A DNA stretch of 64,000 bases from Amoebophrya sp. A120. Its lineage: Eukaryota; Sar; Dinophyceae; Syndiniales; Amoebophryaceae. The notes below the pieces were generated by a model. It was not told the DNA's origin, searched no databases, and saw nothing but the letters and a program-made list of their open reading frames with translations. The translations under genes were made by a program, and so were the position numbers. This document shows, in pieces, positions 1-11,289 of this stretch; position 1 is the stretch's first letter; each line of letters opens with the position of its first letter. Where the stretch lies: contig CAJINV010000005.1 of the NCBI GenBank assembly GCA_905178155.1, forward strand, positions 2,234,054 to 2,298,053, read 5' to 3'.

Positions 1-122
1 TGAAAATGAGCCAGGTAATGAGGAAGAAAATTTGTTTTGCTACCGCCCGCGTCAAAGCAAAAAATTCATTTTGCATGCACCGTAGAAAGGAAAATACTCT
101 CGTCATAAGTATCTATCTTCAG

Positions 123-1553
123 GTTGACTACCGCTTCTTCGTGGGACACCGGGGTCCGGACAATCCAAACGACATTGACGACGAGCCAGATGTGGAAGAA
201 GTTGGGGTTGTCGAGTCCTACCGCACCATCAACGTGAAGGCGCTCTCGATGGTTGCGCGGGCGAACGAGTTGTGGCCGAAACTGACGTTTCTCCTCCGCT
301 GCGACGACGACATTTACTTGCGTGTTTTCCCACTTTTGTACCACTTGGAGCGCCGCACGCCCGTCATGTACTGGTGGGGCAATTTCGACCACGGCAGCAA
401 CGTGGTGCGGAATGAAACCCATCCGCACTACAACACCTTCACGCAATTACCGGAACAAGCGCACCCGATGTGGGGCGATGTCTTCCCGTTGTACGCGCGG
501 GGGTCGCTTTGGATCATGAGCAGTGATTTACTCGAAAAGGTGGTCGAGGCGTTTCGGGAGGAGGAAAACGCTTACAAGAAGGGGGGCGACGCAAATTTGG
601 CGGAACTCGCGAGAACCATTCCGCACCCGGACGACCCCATGATGGGGATTTTTGTGGAGAATCTGGTGGATCGAGGGACGAACATCAATGTGGACGATAG
701 AGATTGGAATTTGTTCTCGTTGAACCCCTCGTGTGATGCGAAATTCTCCATGCTGCACGAACGGACCTGGATTATCCACCACGTCAACGCGGAAACCATG
801 GACTGCTTCTTCGACATTGACATGAAGAACTTCACCGCGTTCCCGACCCCGTTTCCGTTACAAAGGGACTTGCCGTCGCTCTGCACCTGCGCGATGAATG
901 TGACGGAGGAAGACAACGGAGACTGGGACGAATTGGAAGATCTGGCGCCCGGGCAGGACCACTGGTACCCGAGGAAAAGATTCAACCCAGAACTAGAATT
1001 CGTGGACGAACGGGATCAGGAGGAGGACGTTGCCACGTTGGACGCGCCGTCTTCTAGAAGTAGTGCTGGGAAAAGCACCAGCAGCAGTGGTTCATCTACT
1101 GAGGAAGGTCGTGCAAGAACAGATTCAGACAGCCCAACCGCTGCGTCGGAAGAGGATCAAGAATCGTCTGACGGTGCGCCATATCAAGTGTAAAAATGGC
1201 TGGGTCTGGAAGAGTGCGCGACTTGTTATGCAGCTTTTCCATGACCCATGAGGTCTGGAATGCAGGACCTAGCGTGACAGATTCTGTGCGATCTCTTTCA
1301 TGCCTATCCTGCGTGAGAAACTCCCTTGCGACTTGGTCAAAACTGGGCGACTTTTGGCAATCATGCAACACAGATTTTTGCATTCTTCAGATTTAGCATG
1401 ACAAGTTGCATTCTTCCAGACCCAGACATTTTTACATTTGATACGCCATCCGCTGCGGAATCTTCGGCGGGGTCTGAGGGAGCGGTAGAGGAACCGGTGG
1501 CTACTGAAGATGCTATTGGAGTGGGAGAGCCAACTTTGGTGGAGGAAATGTGA
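123..1553 (+). CDS. GT31-family beta-1,3-galactosyltransferase-like protein, 3' part
   Basis: Family 31 glycosyltransferases move a sugar from a nucleotide donor onto glycans in the Golgi lumen. The gene's start lies before the window. The visible exon begins at 123 after an acceptor ending in cttcag. Family marks are a DDD metal-binding motif followed by IYLR (304-320), the segment PLYARGSLWIMSSDL (about 487-531) matching the GT31 acceptor loop, and a PMMGIFVENL segment standing where EDVYVG usually lies. The C-terminal tail is acidic and Ser-rich. The frame hits a stop at 1191-1193 inside an inverted-repeat insertion (1182-1443). Removing that insertion with one target duplicate, or splicing GT 1190 to AG 1390, continues the acidic tail in frame to the TGA at 1551-1553. 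Family call is good; exact specificity is unknown. Confidence 0.72.
1182..1443. mobile_element. 262-bp inverted-repeat element acting as an intron (introner-like)
   Basis: The ends are inverted repeats of about 50 bp. The left end, 1182 to about 1231, matches the reverse complement of 1443 back to about 1396 with four mismatches and a 2-nt gap. The element is flanked by the 5-bp direct repeat CGCCA at 1177-1181 and 1444-1448, a target-site duplication. It sits in the acidic tail of the GT31 exon. Excision with one CGCCA copy removes 267 nt, a multiple of three, and restores an acidic frame. A GT-AG pair inside it (donor GTAAAAATGG at 1190, acceptor TTCTTCAG ending at 1390) also keeps frame. 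No transposase is encoded, so it would be non-autonomous. Confidence 0.75.
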
Positions 1554-2312
1554 TGGTGAAGACGTTTCTTCTACCGGCGAGCGGCTTTCCTGAAACCTTT
1601 TTTTGGGTCGGAAAATTATGCGTCGAACAGGCAACCATTTAGAATTAGATCCAACATTCATACCTAGTGACAACCAAATGTACTTACTACATCTACAGTC
1701 AATTTGAATGAATTTGCAATCGCACGCCTTCGAAAATTTTCTAGTGATTTTCTTGTCGTTGTACTTAAATGGTAAGCTAAGGCATTCAAGAATGCCAATG
1801 CCTACCCTGTAGGAGCTTTTCTTTGTCGTAAAACAGTGTGTCTTTGCTGCTTGAAGTTTGGCTTCAAGCACGAGCATGAAGAAGTGAAAAAGTGGGTTTT
1901 CTGCTCGGAAGTGCGATTTCTTTGTGTTCAAGGCGTTTGGGTCGAAAATAATAAATCGGTCCTCAGTAGAAGAAGAAGTATTTTCATAATCATCGTTCCT
2001 CAAATTAAAAAAAGTCAAGCGGCAAGCGGTTCGAAGTTCCAAACTCTATTTCGTTTCAAGCTTTCAAACGGTCGTCTCGTCTGATGCGTTTTTAGAAATA
2101 TTATTTGTGTCCTTGCGTTTTGCCTTTGCGTGTACTCTGCCAGAACAAATTTGCAACTTCTACAACAAATCCCTACTCGCGACATCGAAACAGCCTAGAG
2201 CTGCGGCACCAGTGTTTTGATGTGCTTCGGTCAACATTTTCCGCTTGCAACAATCAATAAAGAAGCAACCTAACCTTGTCGTGGGAGAAATAGAATTCTC
2301 TACCACACGACC
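1554..2312. other. Intergenic stretch, no gene supported
   Basis: A-T rich spacer between the GT31 gene and the sortilin gene. It holds two short perfect inverted repeats, GGCATTC/GAATGCC near 1781-1796 and GCTTGAAG/CTTCAAGC near 1849-1869, which could form small hairpins in 3' untranslated RNA. A 257-codon antisense frame (1269-2042) crosses it but shows no recognisable domain. Confidence 0.5.
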
Positions 2313-5300
2313 ATGGTAGACGTGGTCAAAACACCAGCGCAGCTGCCTCTCACCACGCCCGACAGTCCGTCGGTTTCTTCCTCTTCAAGGAAAAGGCGAC
2401 GAGAAACTCGCGCCACCGCCATGCGCGCTTCCGTCGCAAAAGTTTTCTGCGCGACCGCCGCAGTGGCCTCCAGGGCGCAGCAGAATGGCTGGGGAGCAAG
2501 CAAGTAAGTACCTGCTTTTGGAGTTGATGTTGAGGCGAGGAACAAGAAGCATTTTTCCATTTGAATGATTTGCATTTTCTTTTTACCATGCATAGTTGTA
2601 GCACCACATCTTCAGGTACGCTCCACCCCGTATAGAAGAGACCATCGTGGATTCACCGATAAGTGTCGAGACGGGCTTCAACTGGGTCGGGAGCAACAAA
2701 AACACCATGCTGCTGCACACAACGGCAGATAAGATGTACCGAAGTAGCGACTCAGGCTTTCTGTGGATGGACATAACGAAGGATCTGGATCCAAAGTACG
2801 AGATATGTTGCTTTACTACTTTTGTAATCGCGCATTAGAGATAATTGAGAGTTTGTCCTCAATGGGGAATACCTGTGCTACCCATGCGACATTGCCACTA
2901 TTCGGAAGAAAAACTTCGCAACTTCAGGGCCACCGGTCCGAAGGACACGGCGGGTGTGTCTCACATCGAAATAAGTCCGGCGGACAAGAGCGTCGTTCTC
3001 GCGGTGGGCACGGACAAGACGCACTACATAAGCGAGAACGCGGGCGTGTCCTGGCGAAAAATAGTGTCGAAAAACAAAATCAAAATGATGGCGTTCCACC
3101 CCACGAGACGGAATTGGCTACTTGTCACCAGTTGGACCACGGAGTGCGACAAAGTGTCAAAAAAGGAGAGCGGGTTAGGAGACAACACATGCACACACAT
3201 GGCCTGGGTCACCAAGGACCTAGGCTACTCTTTTACGCTCATTGACACGTATAATTGGTTGTAGCTATGCTTGATGTTGCTAGATGGAAATTTTTTGCCC
3301 GTGGTCATTCATACTGTCGAACAAGGAAAGAGATTCTTTTTCTACTGCTTCGGCTTGTTTCTCTTCGGCACACTATGACTATCGCCTTCATCTAATAAAA
3401 ACAGTTACATCGTCCAAGTGTCCTGGGGTACTGAAGCGCATCAACAGCAGGACTCCGTCTATTTCACGCACTATAACAAAAAGTCCGGGAACCAGCCCAA
3501 CACGCCGCACTTCACGCACCCAATAGAATTTTCCGTGACGCACAACCAGGGCAAAACGTCGACGACGCTGCTGGAGAAGGGGAACAGATTCATGATCAGC
3601 GACAAGTACATCTTTTGCGCGACCATGAGACAGCAGGACGACTTGACAAATTTGGCGTTGATGGTCAGCAACGACGGAGGAAGCACCTTCCAGCCCGCAC
3701 AGATCCCGGAGAAACTAGAGCAGAAGGGCTACACCATCGTGGACACCAGTGAGGGGGTATAGAAATTCTGATTCTAGTGGATGTTGTGGCTTGATGTTGA
3801 TCTAACGTGCCAACAATGTAGTTCAACCGCGACCTAGTACGTGTGCGAATACTTTATCCTGTCCAGCATGAGAGAGTAGGTCAATTGTTCACGAGAAACT
3901 TCTCTGTCAAACAGGAAGTCATGCTCGAAGTGAGACACGGGAGCGCCAGACACGGCAACGTCTACGTCTCCGATGAACCAGGTGTGCGGTACACGAGGGC
4001 GCTGTGGCAGGCGGAAGAAAACTCCGTCTCGAAAGTAGCCGGGATCGACGGGGTATTTGCGAGTCTGTAAAACTTTGTTTTTGCTCCTGATGCGGCCCAA
4101 TAGCGAATGGTGACCCGACTCGTCAATCGGGATGCATCGACCCAAGTGGTTTGACTGTGATGTAGGTGAAAAACAAAATTTCCTCCAGATCTACATGGCC
4201 AACGTCCGCATGGACGCCTCTGCGGCCGTCGGGGACCACGCGCATGGCACGAGACACGAACTCGCGGAGGAGGATATGGAGGAAAACGCGGCGGCACCAA
4301 AAAAAGCTGCAAAGCCCGGCAAGAAGGAAGACGTGATAAGGACTGTGATTAGTTTTGACAAGGGCGGGTTTTGGGAGCAGATACAAGGTAACTTTTATTC
4401 TGTCTTTTTTGGATGACGAAGCTAATCCTAATTTCGACCTGCGTGAAGATTGTTACTATGAAGCAATAGTAGAAACAGAACCAAGAATTTGTCTTTTTCT
4501 CAAGGTCCCCGTTTGGATTCCCTCGGCCAACCGATCACGGACTGCGCAGATTCACAAAACTGCTACTTGCACCTTCACGACATGATGAGCTACCGGACTT
4601 TCCCCGGATTCTACTCCCTCGACAACGCAGTCGGGATCATCATAGCAACAGGCAACATGGGCGATAGCATGCGATGGGAGACCGATTTGACCCATACGTA
4701 TCTAAGCAAGGACGCCGGCGTTACGTGGTCAGAGGTAAGTACAAGTAGTGGTTTTTGATGTTACAGCGTTTATCCGAAGTGAAGCAGCTGAAGCAATTTG
4801 CTGTTTCGATCTGTCAAACAGCAGGAAGTCTTGTTGCCAACAACAAGAAAATCAAAAAATATCTATCACCTTCACAGATTCATCGCAAGCCGATGATTTA
4901 CGAAATTGGCGACCACGGTGGGATTTTAGTGATGGCATCCAACAACGAGGCAACGAATGAAGTGCTTTACAGCTGGAACGAGGGCGAGAAATGGCAGACG
5001 TTGCAGATGGACCAACAGGGCAGAAAATTCAACGTGGACAACATTATCATTGAGCCCGGCGCGACTTCCGTCGTCTTCATCGTGCACGGAACCCGGGGTG
5101 GGAAAGGTATCGTCGCAATTGCTAGTGTGTGTGATCTGCATGACAGCCTATTGCGCAGCCGCGCTTTGTATAAGATTCTGGTTCTCATCCGCCTGCGCGA
5201 GGGATTCGTAGTAAGTCCAAATCAAACTAAGTACTTCTGTTATCGCCCTAACACCAGGCGTTCTCTACCACCTCGACTTTTCCGTCATGGGCATCCCGAT

Positions 5301-6285
5301 GTGCAACGAAGTCTGGTCCCCGGGCTCCGTGGCCTCCGATTACGTCCTCTGGTCGCCAACCGACACGAAAAACTCCGACCAGTGTCTGATGGGGAAGCAA
5401 GTCACCTACACGAGGAGAAAACCCACCGCGGAGTGCTTCAACGGGGAGCAGTTTGAGCGCCCGGTGCAAAAGAAGAACTGCCAGTGCACACAGGAAGACT
5501 ACATGTGCGAGCTGGGGTTCACCCGGGAGGTCGGGGCCATGGAGTGCACCCAGGTGGTGGTAGAAGCGGACTCCACGGAGGAGGAGGTAATACCCGAGGA
5601 GTGCAAGGACGGGTCACTCTACTACACACCAGCGGCGTATCGGAAAGTGCCGGGGGACGTATACAGGATTTTTTATTTGATGATCAACGAGCGAATTAGG
5701 TCCACATGAGAAATGCGTTTGCTGTTCATGCATGCTTGCGCACCATCAGTAGAAGTTCAAGTTTCATTTCTTTCCACGACATCGTCATGCTCGTCATAAA
5801 GCCTCGATCATCCTCGACTACATTACCCACAGGCCTGCGAGGGCGGGTGGATGGCGCAGAACCCGACCATAGGCTGTCCGGCGAATTCTGCGGTGCATCA
5901 CTTAGGCAGACTGGTTCTCCTCCTTTTCATCGTCGGCGCGGTCTATTTCGGGTACAAAAACGCGGACACCGTGAACTTCTTTGCGAAGAAGGGAATAGAG
6001 AGGTTCAACCAAGTGAAATACCAGAAACTCGGGCCGAACGCGGGGGACTTGGAGCACCAGGGCATCGATCACGCACTGGATACCTTTGTCGACCGGGACG
6101 ACTTTTTGCACTCCACCACCTACGACGAAGACGCGCCGGCGGTGTTCGAGCTGGAGGAGGAGGCGCCGAAGATGGTCCGCGGGCAGGCGGATTCGCTGAC
6201 GACACCCATTCCAGCGCTGTTTGCGCCCAGAAGTAGTGCGTCGGAGCAGGTGCAAACGTTCGGAACCATGGACGATCTGTTGTAG
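2313..6285 (+). CDS. VPS10/sortilin-family sorting receptor
   Basis: Type I membrane receptor that carries soluble cargo from the trans-Golgi to endosomes. Ten exons fit: 2313-2503, 2616-2795, 2928-3257, 3405-3756, 3915-4052, 4189-4387, 4505-4734, 4878-5106, 5258-5658, 5833-6285, giving 900 residues, close to usual VPS10 size. All introns are GT-AG. Family marks in order are Asp-box blades such as ENAGVSW and KDAGVTW, GNVYVSD, the block IYEIGDHGGILV, YSWNEGEKW, and the Cys-rich C-terminal module with YTRRKPTAEC and NCQCTQEDYMCELG. One transmembrane helix (LVLLLFIVGAVYFGY) lies near 5917-5960, followed by an acidic cytoplasmic tail. A hydrophobic segment follows a second ATG at 2421 and may be the signal peptide. 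The fourth intron could instead include a small exon from 3822. Confidence 0.88.
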
Positions 6286-7497
6286 GCTGCCGGCGGCGGT
6301 AGCGGCGAGATCATGAAACTGCGGGTTTTTGGTTTTGCGAAGTACTTTACAAATTTTAGGCTTCTCGAAGAAATTAAGCTTAGATCTGAATGTTCCCCTG
6401 ATTTTCACAAGAAACGTCTGAGGTGACAGCGACTGCCTTGCTGAATGTGCTTTAGAAAGTAATGAATGTGGGAAACGTCGGTGCCTGTGAGTTCAAAGGA
6501 ACGCAGGCGAGAAAAGACAAGGTTTTGAAACTTTTTTAACTCAGCAAGATCGTCATAAAATACAGAAAATCCTACACACCACATAGGCGTTGTTTTCGTG
6601 TTTTTGGTCAACGCTCGGCTTCCAAGCAGGTTGCTCAGTCAAAGGTATTGAGCGCTTCTTTCTAAGAGGCCAGAGCGCTGGATCGGTTTTCGAAAAATGC
6701 TTTTGGTTTTGCAATATCAACTCCAGATTCTACTGTATCTTTATTAAGAATTGCTATCGATCTGTGTCACAATGTGGCTTCTATGCGGATTCATTGTTTT
6801 GCGATTACTGACATTACGAGAGACTCTTTGTCCCCATTCAAGATGTGGTTTTTCTTGGTTGGCAAATAACTTGATGACGATGACACACCTGATTGTAGGT
6901 CTGTGGAGGCGTCATGCCGTGTAAAAACACTTATTTCTTTTGTTCTTGGAAGGGATCGGTTTGTGGGAGGTCTCTTGCTCTTCTGTGTGCGTCTAGATCT
7001 GGACCCTTCGAGAGTGGGAGCTGAGCGTGTGTGCTTTCTGCCAATACGTTCGAGTATTGTTGCAAGCCCGAGTGCGACGAGCAGGTCTCACGCAAAACGT
7101 GGAGCGTCTGTGTGTGTGTGTCTGTGTGTGTGAGAGCCGAAAAAAAGCCTCCAACTCCACGATCAATGTTCTGCTGGTAGTGCTTGCTTCTGTGGTTTGA
7201 ACTTGAATAAACTCATGTCGACGGCCGGGTCCGGGACCTTCGCGCGGTCGGTGTTGCTGGCGGCCAGCGTTGTGGGCTACTTGTTTTCCGTAGTGGAGCG
7301 GCGCGGTTCCCACTTTGTTCGCCGTCCCCCCTTGAGCACGGGAGACGCGGTTCGTGTTCTCACTTGTTGGAGCAGCCGAGTGGTGTGCAAGCAGCCCAGC
7401 GGCGTAAGCTCAAAGTGTGGCTGATAATCCATTTCTGCGGATGTGACGCCGCACGAGCCCGCTGAAGCTGTGCAGGGTTCCGCGCCAAGCTTTTGAA
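6286..7497. other. Intergenic stretch with a TG-rich microsatellite
   Basis: No coding region is supported. A short TG-rich run lies at about 7107-7132. Base composition shifts from A-T rich before about 7200 to very G-C rich beyond, leading into the dispersed repeat family. Confidence 0.5.
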
Positions 7498-7895
7498 GAG
7501 CCGGACCGGCGACGCCGTCCCAGTCCTGGCGCAGTTCGGGCGCCCCCGTCGCGGAGGGGCGGCGCGATCCCGGTCGCCGCCAAGAGGCGGCCCGCCCGGC
7601 CCGCGGCCCGCCAACAGCCTGGCAGCGGGGGTGCCGGGGCTGGTCGGCCGCCCACCCTTCCGCCAGCCGTCTCGCCGGCAACTCTTCACGCGCGCGCCGC
7701 GGACCTTGGGCCGCGCGCCGGCCCCGCGCGCACCCTGGCGCCCCGCCAGTTCCTCGCGAACGCAGGGCCCACACAGGCGCGCGCGCCAGGGCGCTAGGTT
7801 TTGTCGGCCTGCATAGGCTATCGCCCCCCCGGGGCGCGCGGAACGGGCATTACGGCTTTGCTGGGGCCGCTGCGCCTTTTCCAATTGTCAGGAAC
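7498..7895. repeat. Dispersed GC-rich repeat, copy 1 (truncated)
   Basis: Shares long blocks with the copies at 8420-9190 and 11290-11840: the entry block CTGGCGCAGTTCGGGCGCCC, a CGCGCGCCAGGGCGCTAG block, a TAGGCTAT(C/T)GC block and a CGGCTTTGCTGG block. Homology fades at about 7895, before the distal portion present in the other two copies. The open frames here are by-products of high G-C content. Confidence 0.7.
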
Positions 7896-8419
7896 AGCGA
7901 CTTGCGACTCTCACTGTCTTCCAATTGTGCGCTTTTCCGTGGTTCTTTTCGCTCTGTTTCAGATCTACCCAAAACCGTTGCCTCGAGTGTGTGAAAGCCG
8001 CGAGAAAGTCTTGAAAGGAACATCAACGCTCATTCTGGGGATTGGGAGAGCCGATGCAAAATCAAAGGCAACGTTACCGCCGACCGTCCTTGTTTCTTAT
8101 GTTGAGAGCTAGAGAGACATTGCCATTGGCATATGGTGAAGGCCGGGGCCCATATTGAGAGCAGTTTGCATGCGGGCAGTGTGTGTGCGTATTGTTCGCA
8201 AATTTAAGTACCATGGTAGCGTTTTCTGCTATTTGAGACAAAAAGGGGCGTATGGCTTGCCCCAGGCAGCAGACGAACAAAATGGGCAGCGTCACCGGAG
8301 CGCAATCCGGGTACGTAAGTGCCTCTCAAACGGCGCATGGCTCGTTGCGGTGCATGTTCTGCGTTTCTGTATTTCATACCACCATCGGGCGTGCGGCCCC
8401 GTGCGGCTCTGCGAGGACC
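7896..8419. other. Spacer between repeat copies 1 and 2
   Basis: I see no gene or repeat that I can support here. Sequence is unrelated to the flanking repeat copies by eye. Confidence 0.4.
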
Positions 8420-9190
8420 GGGCCGGCGGAGCCATCCCAACCCTGGCGCAGTTCGGGCGCCCACATGGCGAGCAGGCAACGCATTTCCGGGCGCCACGTC
8501 TGGCGTCGTAGATCTTCATGGCAGTGCGCTGATGCCTTCGGACAGCCCAAGAGTCTGCCGAGCGACGCCGTTCTCGTCCAAGGGTTCCAGCGTGCCAGCG
8601 CGAAAGTTGCAACCTTCTTTGCCTCGGACAATCTTCGCGGCCACCCTTGGCGTAAAGAGGGCCGAGGCGTCGCCTTTGGTGCGGCGCGCCGGCGCGGTGC
8701 TGCGTGTTCTGTTCTGTGAGCCCGACGAGGGGGGCCAACGGGTTCCCGCCTGCCATCCGTCTCGCCGGCAGTTTTTTGCGCGGGCGCGCGCCGCAGAATG
8801 TGGGCCGCGCGCCCGCTGGCCCGTCCCGCGCGCCAGCTTTTCGCGCCCCCCGCTGTTTCTCGCGAAGGGCCCATACAGGCGCGCGCGCCAGGGTGCTAGA
8901 CTCGATATATTGGCTCGCATATGGATAGGCTATTGCGCCATCCGGGGCGCGCGTAACGAGCACAGCGGCTTTGCTGGCGCGAGCCGCTGCGCCTTTTGCA
9001 ATTGTTCAGCCACCAATTTGGCCGAGGTTTTCTATGTCGACGGAGCGGGAAGGAGCGCGGCTCCCCGCACGCAGTGCAGTGTTCATTGCCAGGTATGGAC
9101 CAGGAGCGAGCGCCATTATATCATCTGCGCAGTGAGGAGCTTTTCGTATGCGCTCGCGCCCGGACTTCGTGTTTTTTTGTTGGCGCGACC
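8420..9190. repeat. Dispersed GC-rich repeat, copy 2
   Basis: The longest of three related copies. Relative to copy 3 it carries an extra block at about 8510-8740. Its distal part (about 8990-9180) matches copy 3 closely, including a segment reading CAGTGTTCATTGCCA and one reading GACCAGGAGCGAGCGCCATT. It ends about 125 bp upstream of the J-protein start, so it may supply that gene's promoter or 5' untranslated region (inference). A 305-codon frame crosses it, but similarity between copies is not codon-structured. Confidence 0.75.
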
Positions 9191-9314
9191 CTCCCAAGTC
9201 ATATGTAGTGAGGTCACGAACTGCGTTCTATCCTAGCGTAGTACTCTGCGACTCGTGCCGCCCGGCGCCGTCATCTCCTGTGTCAGTCTCCCTGCCAGCG
9301 CCCCGCATCAAAAG

Positions 9315-10595
9315 ATGGCCACGACCGGTGGCTTCTTCTCTGTCGACGCGCCCCCCGCTCCGGAGGACGACGACGATGCAGCGGAGGAGCAGAAGCGGCT
9401 CGTCAACCGGGCACGACTGGCCCTGCACGTGGACCGCGATGTTAGCGACGTGCAGAAGCGTGCTAACCAGTTCCAGGCCAAGCTGAAAAAAGCGATCAAC
9501 GAGTCCGAGCCGGGCACGGTGAAGTGGAACAAAACGGCAAGCGGCAGTGGGAGTTTTTTGTCTACCTTTATCAATAAGCGGCAAAGCAAGCCGGCAGCTG
9601 GAGTTGGGGAGGTTTTGTCGGGAACGGGAAGTGGCTACACGAGTACCGCAGAGAAAAATGTTCCAAGTGGTCAAACAGACGCCTCGTTAGGACTCGACGC
9701 CCTGCATCTCTCGCCAAACCCTCAAACAAATCTCTTGGAGAAACATCAGCCGAGCGACACGCCACCGCACGCGGGCTCCAAAGATACACGACTCCCAGCC
9801 ACGGATGACGTGGTTGACAGGAAGCGACAGGAACAGGACCAGGACGACCTGCTGAACCGCTTGGAGCAGCTGATTGCGCAGACGACGCAGGCAAGCTACG
9901 CCGCGTTTGAAGACTCCGAACAAGAAGAGCGCGTGAACGCGGAGATGATGGGCATGATGAAGCCGAGTCTCGCTGAGAAGCTGCGCAGCTCGAACGAATC
10001 AGCGCAGCAGAGACAAGTCGCAGCCAATCCGGCGAACAAGACGCAAGAGTTTTCGACCGGAGCTACAGGATCCACATTCTTCCCGAAGCAGACGAAAGTG
10101 CCTTTGGCGCCCACGGACGGTCTCGATGATGACAATCATCCGCTATTCGGGTCGCAGAAGAAGAAAATTCAGGAGGCCATGAACTCCACCGCGAATACTG
10201 TGGAAGCAAGGAACCGTGTGGAAGATCGGCAGAATAAGATGAAGGCGCTTAGGGAAAAGGTTTTGAAACAGGCGAAACAAAAACCAACAACGGGCAGTAC
10301 AAGACCACCTCCGGCAAACAGTTCTTTCACGAGTTCTAACATAGGTGGACAGTTCGCAGCAGCAGAGGTTCCAGGCAGTGGCGTCGGTAGTAGTCAACTG
10401 CAATCTGAGAAGCAGGCAATCGAGCAGCTGCTGCGCAGCAAAACGTACTTGTCGAAAGCAGAGCGGCAAACGTTCTTTCGCAAACAGATGCTTTTACTGC
10501 ATCCGGACAAGCGGGTTCTCGAGGAGGACAAAAATAGCACAGCCCTTTTTCAGCATCTCATGGAACAGCAAAAATGGTTTCTTGGGCTGGAGTGA
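9315..10595 (+). CDS. J-domain-like (DnaJ-related) protein
   Basis: A 426-residue protein whose last ~60 residues resemble a J domain: a helix ending in FFRKQMLLLHPDKR with the HPD signature at about 10498, then an amphipathic helix (FQHLMEQQKWFLG). J domains stimulate the ATPase of Hsp70 chaperones. The rest is hydrophilic and Gln/Ser/Asp-rich with helical stretches (RANQFQAKLKKAINE), and has no Gly/Phe or zinc-finger region, so it is not a classic DnaJ. I chose ATG 9315 because its context (aaagATGgcc) equals that of the CH gene at 14760; an in-frame codon at 9255 exists upstream. No intron is seen. A decayed copy of its 3' end lies at 14194-14312. Confidence 0.68.
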   Translation: MATTGGFFSVDAPPAPEDDDDAAEEQKRLVNRARLALHVDRDVSDVQKRANQFQAKLKKAINESEPGTVKWNKTASGSGSFLSTFINKRQSKPAAGVGEVLSGTGSGYTSTAEKNVPSGQTDASLGLDALHLSPNPQTNLLEKHQPSDTPPHAGSKDTRLPATDDVVDRKRQEQDQDDLLNRLEQLIAQTTQASYAAFEDSEQEERVNAEMMGMMKPSLAEKLRSSNESAQQRQVAANPANKTQEFSTGATGSTFFPKQTKVPLAPTDGLDDDNHPLFGSQKKKIQEAMNSTANTVEARNRVEDRQNKMKALREKVLKQAKQKPTTGSTRPPPANSSFTSSNIGGQFAAAEVPGSGVGSSQLQSEKQAIEQLLRSKTYLSKAERQTFFRKQMLLLHPDKRVLEEDKNSTALFQHLMEQQKWFLGLE

Positions 10596-11155
10596 TGTTT
10601 CAAAATCACAGGACGATAAAGAGAAGCTCCCAGGGAGGTTTCGTAGTTTCCGTTTCAATCAGAATATAAGAAGTACCTTCTACTTGTGATATCAGCAACG
10701 CTTCATGCTGCAGAGAGAGCTCCGCTCGTGGAGATTCACCGGTGGCGGGCGATTGCTCAGTGTTCGTCTCAAAAGTACTTATTAGAAATAGAATGACGAG
10801 AATGCTTTGGATGTTTTTTGCTTGTGGAGACGAGGGGGTAGTTACCATTGCGGAGGTCTTACTGTGGTTTCCTATTTCTCTTCAAAACTCCATGGGTGGG
10901 AGATTCAGTGTGAGGAGTTGCCTGCGACGTCATTGTAAAAAATACGCTGTGGCATGCATTGGTATGTGAATGTGATGTGCACACCATGTCGTAGAGCTCG
11001 TCACAATTGTCAATTGGATCGCTAAACTAGCTTTTACCATGGATGCCACCAGGTTGTTGAATTTTTGAACAACACCTTCCAAAGATGGCGCCCCACTCCG
11101 AGTATGTAATCTTGCGTTGGGTGCGCGATTCCGTCGCGTCTGGTCTGGGTCAGGT
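10596..11155 (+). pseudogene. Truncated duplicate: spacer plus CH-gene first exon
   Basis: Downstream DNA of the J-protein gene followed by a broken first exon. From about 10620 it matches 14315-14760, and at 11085-11150 it matches the start of the CH gene at 14760: both read an ATG followed by HSE-VILRWVRDS in translation. Similarity stops abruptly at about 11150, where the copy runs into the GC-rich repeat. The resulting 159-codon frame from 11085 is a chimera, not a gene. Confidence 0.72.
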
Positions 11156-11289
11156 ACCCAGGACCCAAAGAACGCACATAACAAAGATCCGCATGCCCCG
11201 GGCCGGCGTGGCAGAAATAACTAGTCCGCAGAAACCAGATCTGCGCACCCTACCGGGGAGCGGGCGAGCCACCCGATTGGGGCCGAGTG

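Noticed and set aside
1269-2042. 257-codon minus-strand frame after the GT31 gene
   Set aside because: It crosses the inverted-repeat element and A-T rich spacer, has no domain and no start context of note.
2504-2615. Intronic C/D-box snoRNA suggested by the TGATG motif
   Set aside because: No matching D box or terminal stem is visible in this or the other introns with the motif.
8319-9236. 305-codon frame in the GC-rich repeat
   Set aside because: Related repeat copies do not keep the frame, and high G-C content makes long chance frames likely.
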